Shown: piece by piece, positions 1 to 8,856 of the stretch
Layout: each line of letters starts with the position of its first letter
How positions within the stretch are numbered: position 1 is the stretch's first letter
NCBI RefSeq assembly: GCF_000239695.1
Contig: NZ_JH470338.1
Location: forward strand, 803,327-867,326
DNA from: Actinomyces graevenitzii C83
Lineage (GTDB): Bacteria > Actinomycetota > Actinomycetes > Actinomycetales > Actinomycetaceae
Length of the DNA: 64,000 nt
Direction: 5' to 3'
The notes under the pieces: model-generated
What the model was told of the DNA's origin: nothing
Database searches by the model: none
Seen by the model: the letters and a program-made list of their open reading frames with translations, nothing else
Made by a program: the position numbers and the translations under genes

Positions 1-14
1 CGACCTCATGCACC

Positions 15-278
15 TCACTCCACCACCGGAGCAAGAGGCCACACCTGCCACAAACCCTGGCATCGCCTGCGAAACGACCTGCCCCCACCTGGCATATCCG
101 CCTGCCGATTACCGCTGAGCAGCCAGGCAAGAAACTCACCCAGATGCTTGGCCGAGGTATCAATCCGCTGCACGCCAGTTGAGTGGCACGAGGTGCAATG
201 CCACCTCTGCTTGCCCGATTTCGACAGTCCGTACCGGATCAGCTTCCTGCCACAGGAATCGCATTTCGAGATGTTCAC
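15..278 (-). pseudogene. IS1249-like (IS256 group) transposase, N-terminal part, frameshifted
   Basis: The 87-residue reading frame starts with a zinc ribbon (CDSCG at residues 7-11 and CTSC at 28-31) followed by LGEFLAWLLSG and GGRSFRRR, the layout I know from the N-termini of IS1249-type transposases. The frame stops at 15-17 after PVVE. Reading the last bases in another frame gives SEVHEV, which looks like the continuation, so one frameshift near positions 15-25 explains the early stop. The rest of the element would lie left of position 1. This is an IS remnant or a frameshifted copy. The family call rests on pattern memory, not on a search. Confidence 0.6.
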
Positions 279-296
279 TCACCGAATCTGCCAGTA

Positions 297-454
297 CCAA
301 CTTTGACGCCCACTCTCCCGCACCATAAAGCCGAAAAGTCGATGTTTCACCAACACATTTTGTCCACCCTCAAAGTTGGCCCCCAACAACTTTGAACCAG
401 ACTTTCTCGCACTACAAAGCCGAAAGGTCGGGCTCAGACCAACTCTTTTTGTCC
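297..454. repeat. Two degenerate direct repeats upstream of the transposase start
   Basis: Copy A spans 297-365 and copy B 387-454. Both begin CAACTTTGA, share AAAGCCGAAA.GTCG in the middle and end with TTTTGTCC. Between them, CAAAGTTG (371-378) and CAACTTTG (387-394) form an 8-bp inverted repeat. The position just outside the transposase start suggests a duplicated insertion-sequence end, which is inference. No gene was seen in 279-499. Confidence 0.5.
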
Positions 455-490
455 TTTAACCCGCTTAAAGGGGCAAAAAACCGAGTTACA

Positions 491-524
491 GAAATAAAAA
501 ACCGACCGGATAAACCGGTCGGTT
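491..524 (-). terminator. Rho-independent terminator of the tRNA-Ala pair
   Basis: A perfect 10-bp stem (500-509 with 515-524, 5-base loop) is followed on the minus strand by a T-rich stretch (491-499). It lies directly downstream of the tRNA genes. Confidence 0.85.
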
Positions 525-531
525 AAAATCG

Positions 532-604
532 TGGAGCTAAGGGGATTCGAACCCCTGACCTCTTCCATGCCATGGAAGCGCGCTACCAACTGCGCCATAG
601 CCCC
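532..604 (-). tRNA. tRNA-Ala (anticodon GGC), copy 1
   Basis: A 73-nt cloverleaf on the minus strand: acceptor GGGGCTA pairs with TAGCTCC, the anticodon stem CTTCC/GGAAG encloses loop ATGGCAT with anticodon GGC, and the T arm is AGGGG-TTCGAAT-CCCCT. No CCA is encoded. It is identical to the next copy, 34 nt upstream on the transcript. Confidence 0.97.
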
Positions 605-638
605 GTATTAATTTGTCTCTACACTTAACGTGTAAGCG

Positions 639-711
639 TGGAGCTAAGGGGATTCGAACCCCTGACCTCTTCCATGCCATGGAAGCGCGCTACCAACTGC
701 GCCATAGCCCC
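639..711 (-). tRNA. tRNA-Ala (anticodon GGC), copy 2
   Basis: Identical over all 73 nt to the copy at 532-604, with the same GGC anticodon and no encoded CCA. It is promoter-proximal in the tandem pair, and the pair probably forms one precursor ending at the terminator near 500. Confidence 0.97.
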
Positions 712-714
712 AAT

Positions 715-743
715 CCGATAAAACGAACCGGTTTTGCGTTCAA
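715..743 (-). promoter_or_regulatory. Candidate promoter for the tRNA-Ala pair
   Basis: On the minus strand TTGAAC (738-743) and TATCGG (715-720) are 17 nt apart just upstream of the first tRNA. The -10 match is weak and leaves almost no 5' leader, so this is tentative. Confidence 0.35.
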
Positions 744-818
744 CCTTCGCTTAACGCAACGTGGAAAACTTTAGCCGCCACAAACCCGTTTTGGCAAATC
801 CTTTAGCAGTGGCTTACG

Positions 819-1460
819 TCACCAAATTGCCGGGGTGGAGTTAGAGCTATCTGTCACGCTCACATTCCACTGGCGAATAGCCCAGCCTGGCGGGCGTAAA
901 CCGTTATGTAGCACCCCCCAGGCGCAGTTACCCAGAGATAGCAGTCCCGACCAGTTATTGGGGTCTAAACCAAGCAAACAGGTAGTGCCCATGGTCAACA
1001 CTGCCGAGTGCGCTACCAGCACCACCGTATCGTCAGTGCCCAAGCCCTCCACGGCGTCGCGCATAGCTGCAGCAGAGCGGTGGCCTACCGCCTCACGCTC
1101 TTCCATGCCAATGCCGGCAGGAGTGGCGCACTTACCGCGCCACAGCTCAAACTCTTGAGGCCAGTTTGACTTAATTTCTTTGCCGGTCAGGCCTTCCCAA
1201 ATCCCGAAAGAGCGCTCAATTAGGCGCTTATCGCTAGCTACCTTAACTCCAGTCAGCTTAGCTAACGCCTGGGCGGTTTGCTGCGCCCGTTCAAGCGGAG
1301 AAGCAATGATTTTAACCGGTTTGTAGGCCGCAATGATTGGCGCCGCCACGTCAGCTTGAGCCAAGCCAGCCTCATTTAAAGAAATGTCGGTTACCCCCTG
1401 CACACGCCCTTGCAGGTTGTAATCAGTCTGTCCGTGACGCCACACCACCAACTTAGCCAT
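819..1460 (-). CDS. Histidine phosphatase family protein (GpgP-like)
   Basis: A 213-residue branch-1 histidine phosphatase. The phosphorylated histidine lies in RHGQT at residues 8-12, SPLERAQQTA follows the usual second arginine segment, and a second catalytic histidine sits in LVAHSAVL near residue 150. The family includes phosphoglycerate mutases and glucosyl-3-phosphoglycerate phosphatase. The same order (nadD, rsfS, then this gene) holds for mycobacterial gpgP, which supports a GpgP-like role, but the substrate cannot be read from the sequence. It begins 2 nt after the rsfS stop, so the two are probably translationally coupled. Confidence 0.85.
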   Translation of the reverse strand: MAKLVVWRHGQTDYNLQGRVQGVTDISLNEAGLAQADVAAPIIAAYKPVKIIASPLERAQQTAQALAKLTGVKVASDKRLIERSFGIWEGLTGKEIKSNWPQEFELWRGKCATPAGIGMEEREAVGHRSAAAMRDAVEGLGTDDTVVLVAHSAVLTMGTTCLLGLDPNNWSGLLSLGNCAWGVLHNGLRPPGWAIRQWNVSVTDSSNSTPAIW

Positions 1461-1462
1461 GT

Positions 1463-1837
1463 TTACTCGCCGTCAAGCACGCTGGCGGGCAGCTCAATCT
1501 GCGGGCAGTCCTTCCACAGACGCTCCATCGCGTAGAACTCGCGGTCCTCATCGCGCTGAACGTGCACCACAATGTCGTTGTAGTCCAGCAGCACCCAGTG
1601 AGCCTCAGAATAGCCCTCACGCATACGACGCTTAGCACCAGCCTTGTGCAGAGCCTCCTCTACAGCGTCCACCACGGCCATAACCTGACGCTCATTGCCG
1701 GCAGAGATCACTAGGAACACATCGGTTAGGGCCAAACGCTGTGAAACATCGATGGCGATAATGTCGCTAGCCTTCTTCTGGGCGGCTGCGTGGGCTGCTG
1801 CGTGGGCAAGTTCAATCGCATAAGGGGTGGCGGACAT
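1463..1837 (-). CDS. rsfS: Ribosome silencing factor RsfS
   Basis: A 124-residue RsfS/DUF143 protein of normal length. It carries the family core near DVSQRLALTDVFLVISAGNE and the conserved WVLLDYNDIVVHV segment. RsfS binds ribosomal protein uL14 on the 50S subunit and blocks 30S joining when nutrients are scarce. AAGGAG lies at good spacing before the ATG at 1837. It sits downstream of nadD and a repeat-rich membrane protein gene and directly upstream of the phosphatase gene, the usual actinobacterial cluster. Confidence 0.93.
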   Translation of the reverse strand: MSATPYAIELAHAAAHAAAQKKASDIIAIDVSQRLALTDVFLVISAGNERQVMAVVDAVEEALHKAGAKRRMREGYSEAHWVLLDYNDIVVHVQRDEDREFYAMERLWKDCPQIELPASVLDGE

Positions 1838-1930
1838 TTCGTCTCCTTAAATTTTTTAGCCTAAGTCTGATTAAAGCACAGCCGCCAAGCATGTAAATAC
1901 TTGGCGGCTGCTTTGCTTTTTAATGTTTGC

Positions 1931-3940
1931 CTATTCGAGGCTGGCAAGTCCCAGGGCCAGAGCGTTGGTGGAGCCGCCGTCGAGCACAACGAACCACACC
2001 ACTGCCGCAACCACCAGCGCCAACACAATGATCAGCAACATGGTCAGGAAGATACGCAAGCCACGTCCCCCCTGGCCGGAGTCATCATCTTCCAGGTGGT
2101 CATACAACCCAGTGTCTGCTAGCGCCTCATTGGGGGCCGAGTGAGCCTGCTGCTTAGCGCGAGCCTGGCTGAAGGCACCCCAGTTGGGTAATACCTCATC
2201 TTCAAACTCATCTTGAGTAGAAACTATCTCTTCAGTGCGCTGCACCGCCGGCGGGTTGGGGTTGGCAGGCTGAATAATGGTCAGCTCACCGGTGTTGGTG
2301 TCTACCTCACGTACACCCTTGGCTACTGAGGGGGCGCGCACGATCGGACGACGTGCCGGGGTCTCATTAGCGGCCGGGGCTGGGGTAGGCGCCGGGGCCG
2401 GGGTGGGCGCCGGCTGAGCGTTACCACCCAGCAGTGAACGACGACGCATCGGGGCTGCCTCAGCCTGCCCCGGGGCGGGCTGAGCGTCAGCCAGCGGCTC
2501 ATTTACCGGTGCATAGGCGGCCGTAGAAACATTCCAGTCACCAGCCTCATCAGCAGAAGGCGCCTGCTGGTGGGTGCGGTCGGCGGCAACCGACTGCCAC
2601 AGCGGGCCCTGCTGGCCACCACCAGGAGCCACCACCGGGGCAGGCTGGGGCGCTGACTGAGCTACTGGCAGCTCAGCTGAACGTGCAGACTGGGCAGCCA
2701 GGCGAGCATCCGTAGCCGGACGAGCATCCTGGTTAGCTAGCACAGAGTGCACAGGCAGGAAGGGCGAAGCCGGGGCGGCCTCAGCGCGCGGGGCAGCCGA
2801 CGGCGTCGGGGCACTAACCGCATTAAAGACCGTGCGACGTCGGGGCAGATCCGCACCAAAATCAGAAACCGCCGAGTTAGCACTAGCTGCCGAGGCGGCA
2901 GTACCAGACAAGGCGCTAGGGGCACTGGCGGCAGAGCGGGCGCTAACCGCATTTACACCAGCTAAATCAGCTGAAGCAGCGGTAGCCGAGAAAATACTGG
3001 GGGCACTAGCTGCGCTAGCAGCCGCACGTCGGCGCGAGCGAGTCCCTGCGCGGCTAGCCAAATCAGCTGAAGCTGCCGTAGCCGAAGCCGCCGTGGCAGA
3101 GAAAGAACTGGGAGCACTAGCCGCATTAGCGCGGCGGCGGCTAGCGCGCCCCTCAACCGCATGCGCAGCCGAGGCGGCACTTAAAGAGCTGTAAGCACTA
3201 GCGCTACTGGCCATACCCGCACTGGCCGCGCTAGCAGCACGCCGCGAGCGCGCCGGGTAAGTGGGCAGTGAGGGGGCTCCAGCGTGGTTGGAATTTACGT
3301 GTACCACCGGCTGGTCTGCGCGGGCCTGGCCGCCCAGTGGGCCAGCTCCAGCATTGGGGGCGCTAGCAGCGGAAATGCCAAAGGAAGCGGCTGAGGCGGC
3401 GGTGGGTGAGCTGCCGGCTAGATGCGTAGGCAGCCCCATGCCAGGGCTATTACCACCATTACCGCCATTACCAGCGGGCGCGGTTACCGGCGGGAAAGCT
3501 GGGGCAGCGTGCCCAGCGCCTTCAGGCAGGCGACTAGCGGCGGTAGGTACCACGCGCGTGTCTCTAAGGTCTTCGCCGGCAGTAGCAGCCGGGGCAGCCG
3601 GGGCGCTAGAGCGACTAGAGGCAGCTAAATCACCGGGGGCGGAACCTAAAAGCGGCTCACGGATAGGCTCAAAACTGTTGTGTTCGTGCAGAGTGTGGCT
3701 CTTAATATCCATCTCTGCCATAGGGCTTTGCAGGGCTTGGGCCTCATCAACAGTTAATTCCCCTGAAGCTACTGCCTCGCGTAAAGCTTCTTGTTCTTCA
3801 CGCAGGCGGCGCATTTCACGGCGGGTTAGCAGGGGCTGCTGGCCGGTTAGGAAGGCTTCACGCTCCGCTGAGCGCTCCGCTTCGCGGCGTGCTCGCCGCG
3901 ACATTGGGCGGGCAGCTCCGTTTTGAGGCGCGTCAGTCAC
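1931..3940 (-). CDS. Large Ala/Ser-repeat protein with one C-terminal membrane segment
   Basis: 669 residues, GTG start, overlapping the end of nadD by 8 nt. The N-terminus (about 14-75) is charged and predicted helical. Residues about 75-560 are low complexity, rich in Ala, Ser, Pro and Gly, with degenerate repeats built on [16 protein letters not shown] and RRR blocks. One hydrophobic helix (about 637-658) follows an acidic stretch near the C-terminus, so most of the protein should be cytoplasmic. Such genes occur between nadD and rsfS in relatives, but I know no function. The third-base pattern supports coding on this strand. The repeat DNA (about 2870-3400) should be prone to length change. 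Confidence 0.75.
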   Translation of the reverse strand: MTDAPQNGAARPMSRRARREAERSAEREAFLTGQQPLLTRREMRRLREEQEALREAVASGELTVDEAQALQSPMAEMDIKSHTLHEHNSFEPIREPLLGSAPGDLAASSRSSAPAAPAATAGEDLRDTRVVPTAASRLPEGAGHAAPAFPPVTAPAGNGGNGGNSPGMGLPTHLAGSSPTAASAASFGISAASAPNAGAGPLGGQARADQPVVHVNSNHAGAPSLPTYPARSRRAASAASAGMASSASAYSSLSAASAAHAVEGRASRRRANAASAPSSFSATAASATAASADLASRAGTRSRRRAAASAASAPSIFSATAASADLAGVNAVSARSAASAPSALSGTAASAASANSAVSDFGADLPRRRTVFNAVSAPTPSAAPRAEAAPASPFLPVHSVLANQDARPATDARLAAQSARSAELPVAQSAPQPAPVVAPGGGQQGPLWQSVAADRTHQQAPSADEAGDWNVSTAAYAPVNEPLADAQPAPGQAEAAPMRRRSLLGGNAQPAPTPAPAPTPAPAANETPARRPIVRAPSVAKGVREVDTNTGELTIIQPANPNPPAVQRTEEIVSTQDEFEDEVLPNWGAFSQARAKQQAHSAPNEALADTGLYDHLEDDDSGQGGRGLRIFLTMLLIIVLALVVAAVVWFVVLDGGSTNALALGLASLE

Positions 3941-4610
3941 TTTCGCTATCCTTCCTGCCGGTTTGTCCTTGGGCTACATTGGCGGTCATTGAGGTGGTTG
4001 CGCCGCTGCGCTGCCCACTTCGATAGAGACCGTATTTACGAATGTATTGCACTACGCCGTCTGGTACCAGGTACCACACCGGCGCGGCGCGTTTAACTCT
4101 TTCACGACATGCTGTTGAGGAGATGGCCATAGCTGGCACCTCAACCAGTTGCACGCTATCTGGCAGTCCGGTTTTGTCTAGCACATGTCCCGGACGGGTG
4201 ACCCCCACCATATGTGCAAGCTCGAATAGTTTATCGGCGTCTTTCCAAGAGAAAATCTGCGCCAACGCATCTGCGCCAGTGATGAAGAACAACTCCGTGC
4301 CCGGATAAAGTGCGGCGATATCACGCAAAGTATCCACAGTGTAGGTAGTCCCGCCGCGGTCAATATCCACCCTGGATACCGTAAAGCGCGGGTTAGAGGC
4401 CGTAGCGATAACCGTCATCAGGTAGCGATGTTCGGCTGCAGAGACGCGACGGTCACGTTTAAAGGGTTGGGAAGCTGTAGGAACGAAGATCACTTCATCA
4501 AGCTCAAAGGCGTCTTGCACCTCGCTTGCAGCCACTAAGTGGCCATGGTGAATCGGGTCGAAAGTGCCACCCATAATGCCTATGCGTGGTGCTCGCCCTG
4601 TTTTTTCCAT
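3933..4610 (-). CDS. nadD: Nicotinate-nucleotide adenylyltransferase
   Basis: 225 residues. It transfers AMP from ATP to nicotinate mononucleotide to form deamido-NAD in NAD synthesis. The nucleotidyltransferase signature [11 protein letters not shown] is at residues 14-24, and [12 protein letters not shown] and [11 protein letters not shown] are typical of NadD. A C-terminal tail of about 25 residues beyond the conserved RKYGLYR is not conserved. It is the first gene of the minus-strand cluster and is divergent from the DeoR-type regulator at 4728. The start has only a weak ribosome binding site. Confidence 0.95.
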   Translation of the reverse strand: MEKTGRAPRIGIMGGTFDPIHHGHLVAASEVQDAFELDEVIFVPTASQPFKRDRRVSAAEHRYLMTVIATASNPRFTVSRVDIDRGGTTYTVDTLRDIAALYPGTELFFITGADALAQIFSWKDADKLFELAHMVGVTRPGHVLDKTGLPDSVQLVEVPAMAISSTACRERVKRAAPVWYLVPDGVVQYIRKYGLYRSGQRSGATTSMTANVAQGQTGRKDSESD

Positions 4611-4727
4611 GCCTACATACTGCCATGAATTAATATAAATAGCCTATCCTTATGGGGTATTAACCAAGTTTTCTTACAGTTTCGCGGCCTACTCTGGCAA
4701 TCTGACACGTAATTACGGGAGGCAGTA

Positions 4728-5507
4728 ATGACCAGGCATGATCGGCTTAGCGAGCTGCTGGCTATGGTTCTGGAAGCCGGCAGTGTGCATATTGACGACG
4801 TCGTCGCTCAGCTAGGGGTTTCCGCCGCCACCGCCCGGCGCGACCTGGATTTACTGGCTAGCCAACAGCTAGTTACCCGCACTCGTGGCGGGGCTAGCGC
4901 TAACCCTACTTCTTCAGAGCTGCCTTTGCGTTACCGCACTACGCGCATGTCTGAGGAAAAGACGCGTATTGCTCACGCCGCCGCCAAACTGGTTGAGCCA
5001 GGCCAAACTATTGCTCTTAATGGGGGCACTACCACCACTGAGATTGCTCGTGAGCTGGCCTTGCACGCCCCTGAACCCACTTTGGAAGTGCCGCAAGTTA
5101 CGGTGGTTACTAATGCGGTCAATATTGGCTATGAGTTGACTGTGCGCTCGCATGTGCGCGTAGTGATGACCGGTGGGGTACCCCGCCCCCAGTCATATGA
5201 GCTGGTAGGCCCCCTGGCGCAGCGGATTTTGCCCGATATTTACATCAACACCTTGTTTTTAGGGGTTGAGGCTCTAGGTCCGCGCGGGGCCTACGCTTCT
5301 CATGAGGGTGAGGCAGCTATTAACGCGGCCTTGGCTGATGCAGCTGAGACGGTAGTGGCGGTTAGTGACCACTCTAAACTTGGCACTAGTGCCTTTGCGC
5401 TGATCCGTAAGCTGTCACAGATTGACCTGCTGATCACTGACAGTGGCGTGGATGAGGACACACTGGCGTGGATCAAAGCCGCCGGCGTAGAGACTATGAT
5501 TGTTTAA
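4728..5507 (+). CDS. DeoR/GlpR-family sugar-responsive transcriptional regulator
   Basis: 259 residues. An N-terminal winged helix-turn-helix (about 5-57, with VSAATARRDLDLL) is followed by a DeoR-type sensor domain containing ALNGGTTTTEIARELA, which in this family binds phosphorylated sugars. GGGAGG precedes the ATG. It is codirectional with the GH112 phosphorylase gene 99 nt downstream, which suggests local control of that gene by a galactose- or hexosamine-phosphate (inference). No other sugar gene is adjacent. Confidence 0.88.
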   Translation: MTRHDRLSELLAMVLEAGSVHIDDVVAQLGVSAATARRDLDLLASQQLVTRTRGGASANPTSSELPLRYRTTRMSEEKTRIAHAAAKLVEPGQTIALNGGTTTTEIARELALHAPEPTLEVPQVTVVTNAVNIGYELTVRSHVRVVMTGGVPRPQSYELVGPLAQRILPDIYINTLFLGVEALGPRGAYASHEGEAAINAALADAAETVVAVSDHSKLGTSAFALIRKLSQIDLLITDSGVDEDTLAWIKAAGVETMIV

Positions 5508-5606
5508 GGGAAACATTTTCTCCCCTACCCCAACATAATCGAACACAGCTTGGGTGGCGCCTGACGCGTCAGCTTAGCTGTGTAACTGCTGCCGAGGAAG
5601 TCTGCA

Positions 5607-7793
5607 ATGACCATGCCCCCCGCCCCGCGCACTACCGGTCGTGTCACTATGCCCATTCAAGAGGGCATTGATGAACAAATCCGCGCCCTTTGCACTGTTT
5701 TAGGTGCAGATGCCGTCCGTAACTCTGACGGCACTTGGCTCCCTGAAATCGCCTCTGAACTGGTGGATAAGGTTTACTCCACCTACTTCCCGGCCCGTGG
5801 CGATCAAGAATTTGCGCTGGCTCATCCCCAAACTTTGGTTAACCAGTATCTGCTTTCTGCCCGCCACACCGCTTTAGGGACCGCTGCCCTAGAAATTGAT
5901 GTGATGGAGGGCTATTTCCGTGACCAGTTCGCCCCGCACTATGAGCGCTATGAGCGTTTTTGGGAGGTCACTGACCGCACCACTGGCCAGGTAGTGCCCA
6001 CAGAAAACTGGCAGCTAGATCGCCAGCGCGGGGTGGTAACTATCCCCCAGCCCACGCCTTGGCATGAATACACCGTGGCTTTCCTAGCTGATCAGCTATG
6101 GGACTCCACCCAGATGTACAACTACATCACCAACAATTGGCAAGATGACCCCACCCGCGTCAAAGAGCGCCCCTATGACGCGCGTAAGCACCCGGTGTGG
6201 GAGCACACCCGCCAGGCTTTGACCGATTGGCTAGAGGCCCACCCGGAAGTGGATGTGGTGCGTTTTACCACTTTCTTCTACCACTTCACGCTGGTATTTA
6301 ACGAGAGCGGCAAAGAAAAGTTTGTGGACTGGTTTGGCTACTCTGCCTCCGTCTCACCTGAAGCTTTGGACGCTTTTGAGGCTGAATATGGCTATGCTCT
6401 GCGGGCTGAAGATTTTGTCGACGCCGGCTACTACAACTGCCCCTTCCGCTCCCCCAGCCCCCAGTTCCTAGACTGGATTGATTTCACCTCCAGGTTTGTG
6501 GCCGCCAAGGCCAAGGAGCTGGTAGATATTGCCCACGCTAATGGGCGCGAAGCCATGATGTTCCTAGGTGATAACTGGATTGGCACCGAGCCTTACGGCA
6601 AGTATTTCCCCTCAATTGGGCTAGATGCGGTGGTTGGTAGCGCCGGTAGCGCCGCCACTACCCGCCTGATCAGCGATATTCCCGGGGTTAAATACACCGA
6701 GGTACGTTTCTTGCCTTACTTCTTCCCCGACGTTTTCAACCACGAGGGTGGAGACCCGGTAGGCCAGGCCAATGATTCTTGGCTAACTTCACGACGCGCT
6801 ATTGTGCGCCACCCGCTAGACCGGATGGGTTATGGCGGCTATGTTTCGCTGGCTCTGGAGTTTCCTGAGTTTGTTCAGCGCATTGCCCAAATCTGTCAGG
6901 AGTTCCGCGATATTCACGAGTTTTCCGGCGGTAATTTGCCGGCTAATGCCCCCTTTAAGGTGGGTATTTTGAATGCCTGGGGTAAGCTGCGCAGCTGGCA
7001 AACCCATATGGTGGCTCACGCCCTGTGGTACAAGGCCTGCTACTCCTATGTGGGTGTGGTTGAGGCCCTGGCTGGTTTACCTTTTGAGGTGGAGTTCCTC
7101 TCCTTCGACGAGGTTTTGGACCAGGGTGTGCCCAAGGACATTGGGGTGCTGATTAATGCTGGCGCCGCTGGGACCGCTTTTTCTGGAGGCAAGGTTTGGG
7201 ATGATCCGCGCCTGAGCGAAATTATTCGTGCCTGGGTGGCCGCTGGCGGCGGTTTCATTGGGGTGGGTGAGCCTAGCGCCTATTCCAAGGGCGGGGCTTT
7301 CTTGCAGCTCAGCGATGTTTTGGGGGTGGATCGCGAGCAGTCCTTGTCACTGTCTACTGACCGCTACCCGGTGGTTACTGCCGACCATTACGTTAGCGCT
7401 GATTTAGACTCTGTTTTCGACGACGGCCAGGGCGCTGGTGGGGATGTGTTTGCTACCAGCGCGCAGATTCTGCGTCTAAAAGAGGGCAGCGTACAGCTGG
7501 CAGTTAACCACTATGGATCCGGGCGCGCCGTGTATTTCTCAGGTCTGCCCTACTCCTATGTAAACAGCCGCACCCTGCAGCGCGCCCTGTATTGGGCGGC
7601 TAACCGCCAAGACCTCATCGAGCAGTGGCACACCAGCCACCCAGCTACTGAAGTAGCTTGGTATCCGCAGGTGCGCCGGTTCTTGGTGACCAACAACTCC
7701 TACCAGGCAGTTAGCACTAGCATATGCGGCCAGGGTCAAACCTGGCAGGTTGAACTTGAGCCTATGGGCAGCTGCTGGATGGATGTGAACTAA
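5607..7793 (+). CDS. 1,3-beta-galactosyl-N-acetylhexosamine phosphorylase (GH112)
   Basis: 728 residues, full family length. GH112 enzymes phosphorolyse galacto-N-biose or lacto-N-biose to galactose 1-phosphate plus GalNAc or GlcNAc. The start TGRVTMP...GADAVRNSDGTWL resembles the bifidobacterial enzyme (LnpA/GnpA), and GDNWIGTEPYG contains the expected catalytic acid, here Asp322. The three domains expected are a TIM barrel, a Rossmann-like domain and a small C-terminal beta domain. There is no signal peptide, so the disaccharide must be imported. GAGGAAG lies 6 nt before the ATG. Unlike in bifidobacteria, no nahK, galT, galE or transporter genes are nearby. Confidence 0.93.
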   Translation: MTMPPAPRTTGRVTMPIQEGIDEQIRALCTVLGADAVRNSDGTWLPEIASELVDKVYSTYFPARGDQEFALAHPQTLVNQYLLSARHTALGTAALEIDVMEGYFRDQFAPHYERYERFWEVTDRTTGQVVPTENWQLDRQRGVVTIPQPTPWHEYTVAFLADQLWDSTQMYNYITNNWQDDPTRVKERPYDARKHPVWEHTRQALTDWLEAHPEVDVVRFTTFFYHFTLVFNESGKEKFVDWFGYSASVSPEALDAFEAEYGYALRAEDFVDAGYYNCPFRSPSPQFLDWIDFTSRFVAAKAKELVDIAHANGREAMMFLGDNWIGTEPYGKYFPSIGLDAVVGSAGSAATTRLISDIPGVKYTEVRFLPYFFPDVFNHEGGDPVGQANDSWLTSRRAIVRHPLDRMGYGGYVSLALEFPEFVQRIAQICQEFRDIHEFSGGNLPANAPFKVGILNAWGKLRSWQTHMVAHALWYKACYSYVGVVEALAGLPFEVEFLSFDEVLDQGVPKDIGVLINAGAAGTAFSGGKVWDDPRLSEIIRAWVAAGGGFIGVGEPSAYSKGGAFLQLSDVLGVDREQSLSLSTDRYPVVTADHYVSADLDSVFDDGQGAGGDVFATSAQILRLKEGSVQLAVNHYGSGRAVYFSGLPYSYVNSRTLQRALYWAANRQDLIEQWHTSHPATEVAWYPQVRRFLVTNNSYQAVSTSICGQGQTWQVELEPMGSCWMDVN

Positions 7794-7798
7794 AGTGT

Positions 7799-7829
7799 TT
7801 AGGCGCGCGTTACCTAAACGCGCGCCTAA
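7799..7829. terminator. Hairpin between convergent GH112 and DUF998 genes
   Basis: A perfect 13-bp stem (7799-7811 with 7817-7829) overlaps the stop codon of the DUF998 gene. No T-tract follows on either strand, so it may be a shared terminator or an mRNA end-protecting hairpin. Confidence 0.5.
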
Positions 7830-8535
7830 GCCTGCGCCAGCGTTTGGGACTGATAATTAGCTCAAGCCCAAAGACCACCATCCACACAAACAAAATAGTC
7901 AGGTGCACGCGCTGCGCAATGCCGCTGTAACGCTGGAGTACTTCTAGCACGGCGGCGGTAATCGCATAGAAGGCACTTGCCGCAGTCATTATGCCGGTTA
8001 GGTAACGACTAGCCGGCATAAGTTTGTGTAGCTTTAAGCCGCTGCGTGGGCTCAGTAGGCCGGTTAGGCCCGCGCCGGCGGCAATCCAGGCCCCTCCCAC
8101 CACAATTGAGGAGCCCTCATGAACCCGATGCACCCAGCTGGTGGAGTGTGCCAGCTGCGCCTTGCAGCTGGCTAAAGACACCGCGCACTGCATGGGGAAA
8201 CTAACATCCACAATGGTGGCCACCCCAATAAGTACCAGTCCCCCAAACCCTAGCAGGGCGCAGTGCCTACCCCAGCGGTTAAGCCTGCGCCAATGAACAT
8301 TTCTACCTAGGTTGTTAAGCCCTACCACGCCGGTGCCGCTAACTAGCAGTGAGGCTACGCCGTCGCCAATGCGAGTCACCTTAGCGGTAGGTTGGCCACT
8401 AGCAGCCAGCTCTGAGGCGTAGGCGTTAACCCAGCTTAAATGCGAGCCCAGCAGACCAGACAGTAGCCAGGTGGAATAAACTATGGCGGCAAGTATTATG
8501 GCCACACCAGTGGTGCGTGCATATTTAAACGGCAT
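7810..8535 (-). CDS. DUF998-like integral membrane protein
   Basis: 241 residues with about six hydrophobic segments (about 9-30, 60-75, 92-112, 142-162, 178-198 and 208-228). A pattern of FP..C, a second Cys and a downstream His (VDVSFPMQCA, ASCKAQLAH, VHRVHEG) matches my memory of DUF998. The function of that family is unknown. It stands alone, convergent with the GH112 gene. Confidence 0.65.
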   Translation of the reverse strand: MPFKYARTTGVAIILAAIVYSTWLLSGLLGSHLSWVNAYASELAASGQPTAKVTRIGDGVASLLVSGTGVVGLNNLGRNVHWRRLNRWGRHCALLGFGGLVLIGVATIVDVSFPMQCAVSLASCKAQLAHSTSWVHRVHEGSSIVVGGAWIAAGAGLTGLLSPRSGLKLHKLMPASRYLTGIMTAASAFYAITAAVLEVLQRYSGIAQRVHLTILFVWMVVFGLELIISPKRWRRLRRAFR

Positions 8536-8741
8536 CGCGTCCTCATCGGGATTGGGAGTACTGCCTTTATTATGGCTGTCCGCCCTGATTACTAACCAAT
8601 TGCATCGCTCAAGGCAAATTGAGCCACTGTGAGATTTTAAGTAAACATGCTAAACGATTGACACATATAAGCTGGCTTCGCCGGGGCAAGACAAAGGCGT
8701 CCTACCCCACCTCACCAGGCGATATGCCCAAAAATCGTCCA

Positions 8742-8823
8742 GGTGCGGAAGCACCGTTAGTGGAGCGACCAGCGCGATTAAGGCCGCTCCGCTAACACGG
8801 TGCTAGCACGTCATACATGACGT
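8742..8823. other. Structured intergenic element downstream of obgE
   Basis: The 321-nt gap 8536-8856 has no gene. It contains GGTGC-GGAA-GCACC (8742-8755), an overlapping longer stem (8751-8766 with 8786-8803, two-base bulge and one G-U pair) and the dyad ACGTCA-N4-TGACGT (8808-8823). The first two are mutually exclusive, as in attenuators. A run of five T on the minus strand follows the small hairpin at some distance, so an obgE terminator is one option; a small RNA is another. Confidence 0.45.
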
Positions 8824-8856
8824 CAGATCTTTGCCTGACAGCTTCACCAGGTTTAT

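Noticed and set aside
8736..8803. SRP (4.5S) RNA, suggested by a GGAA loop after CCAGGT
   Set aside because: The bases after the loop do not match the conserved SRP domain IV side, and the longer stem pairs differently.
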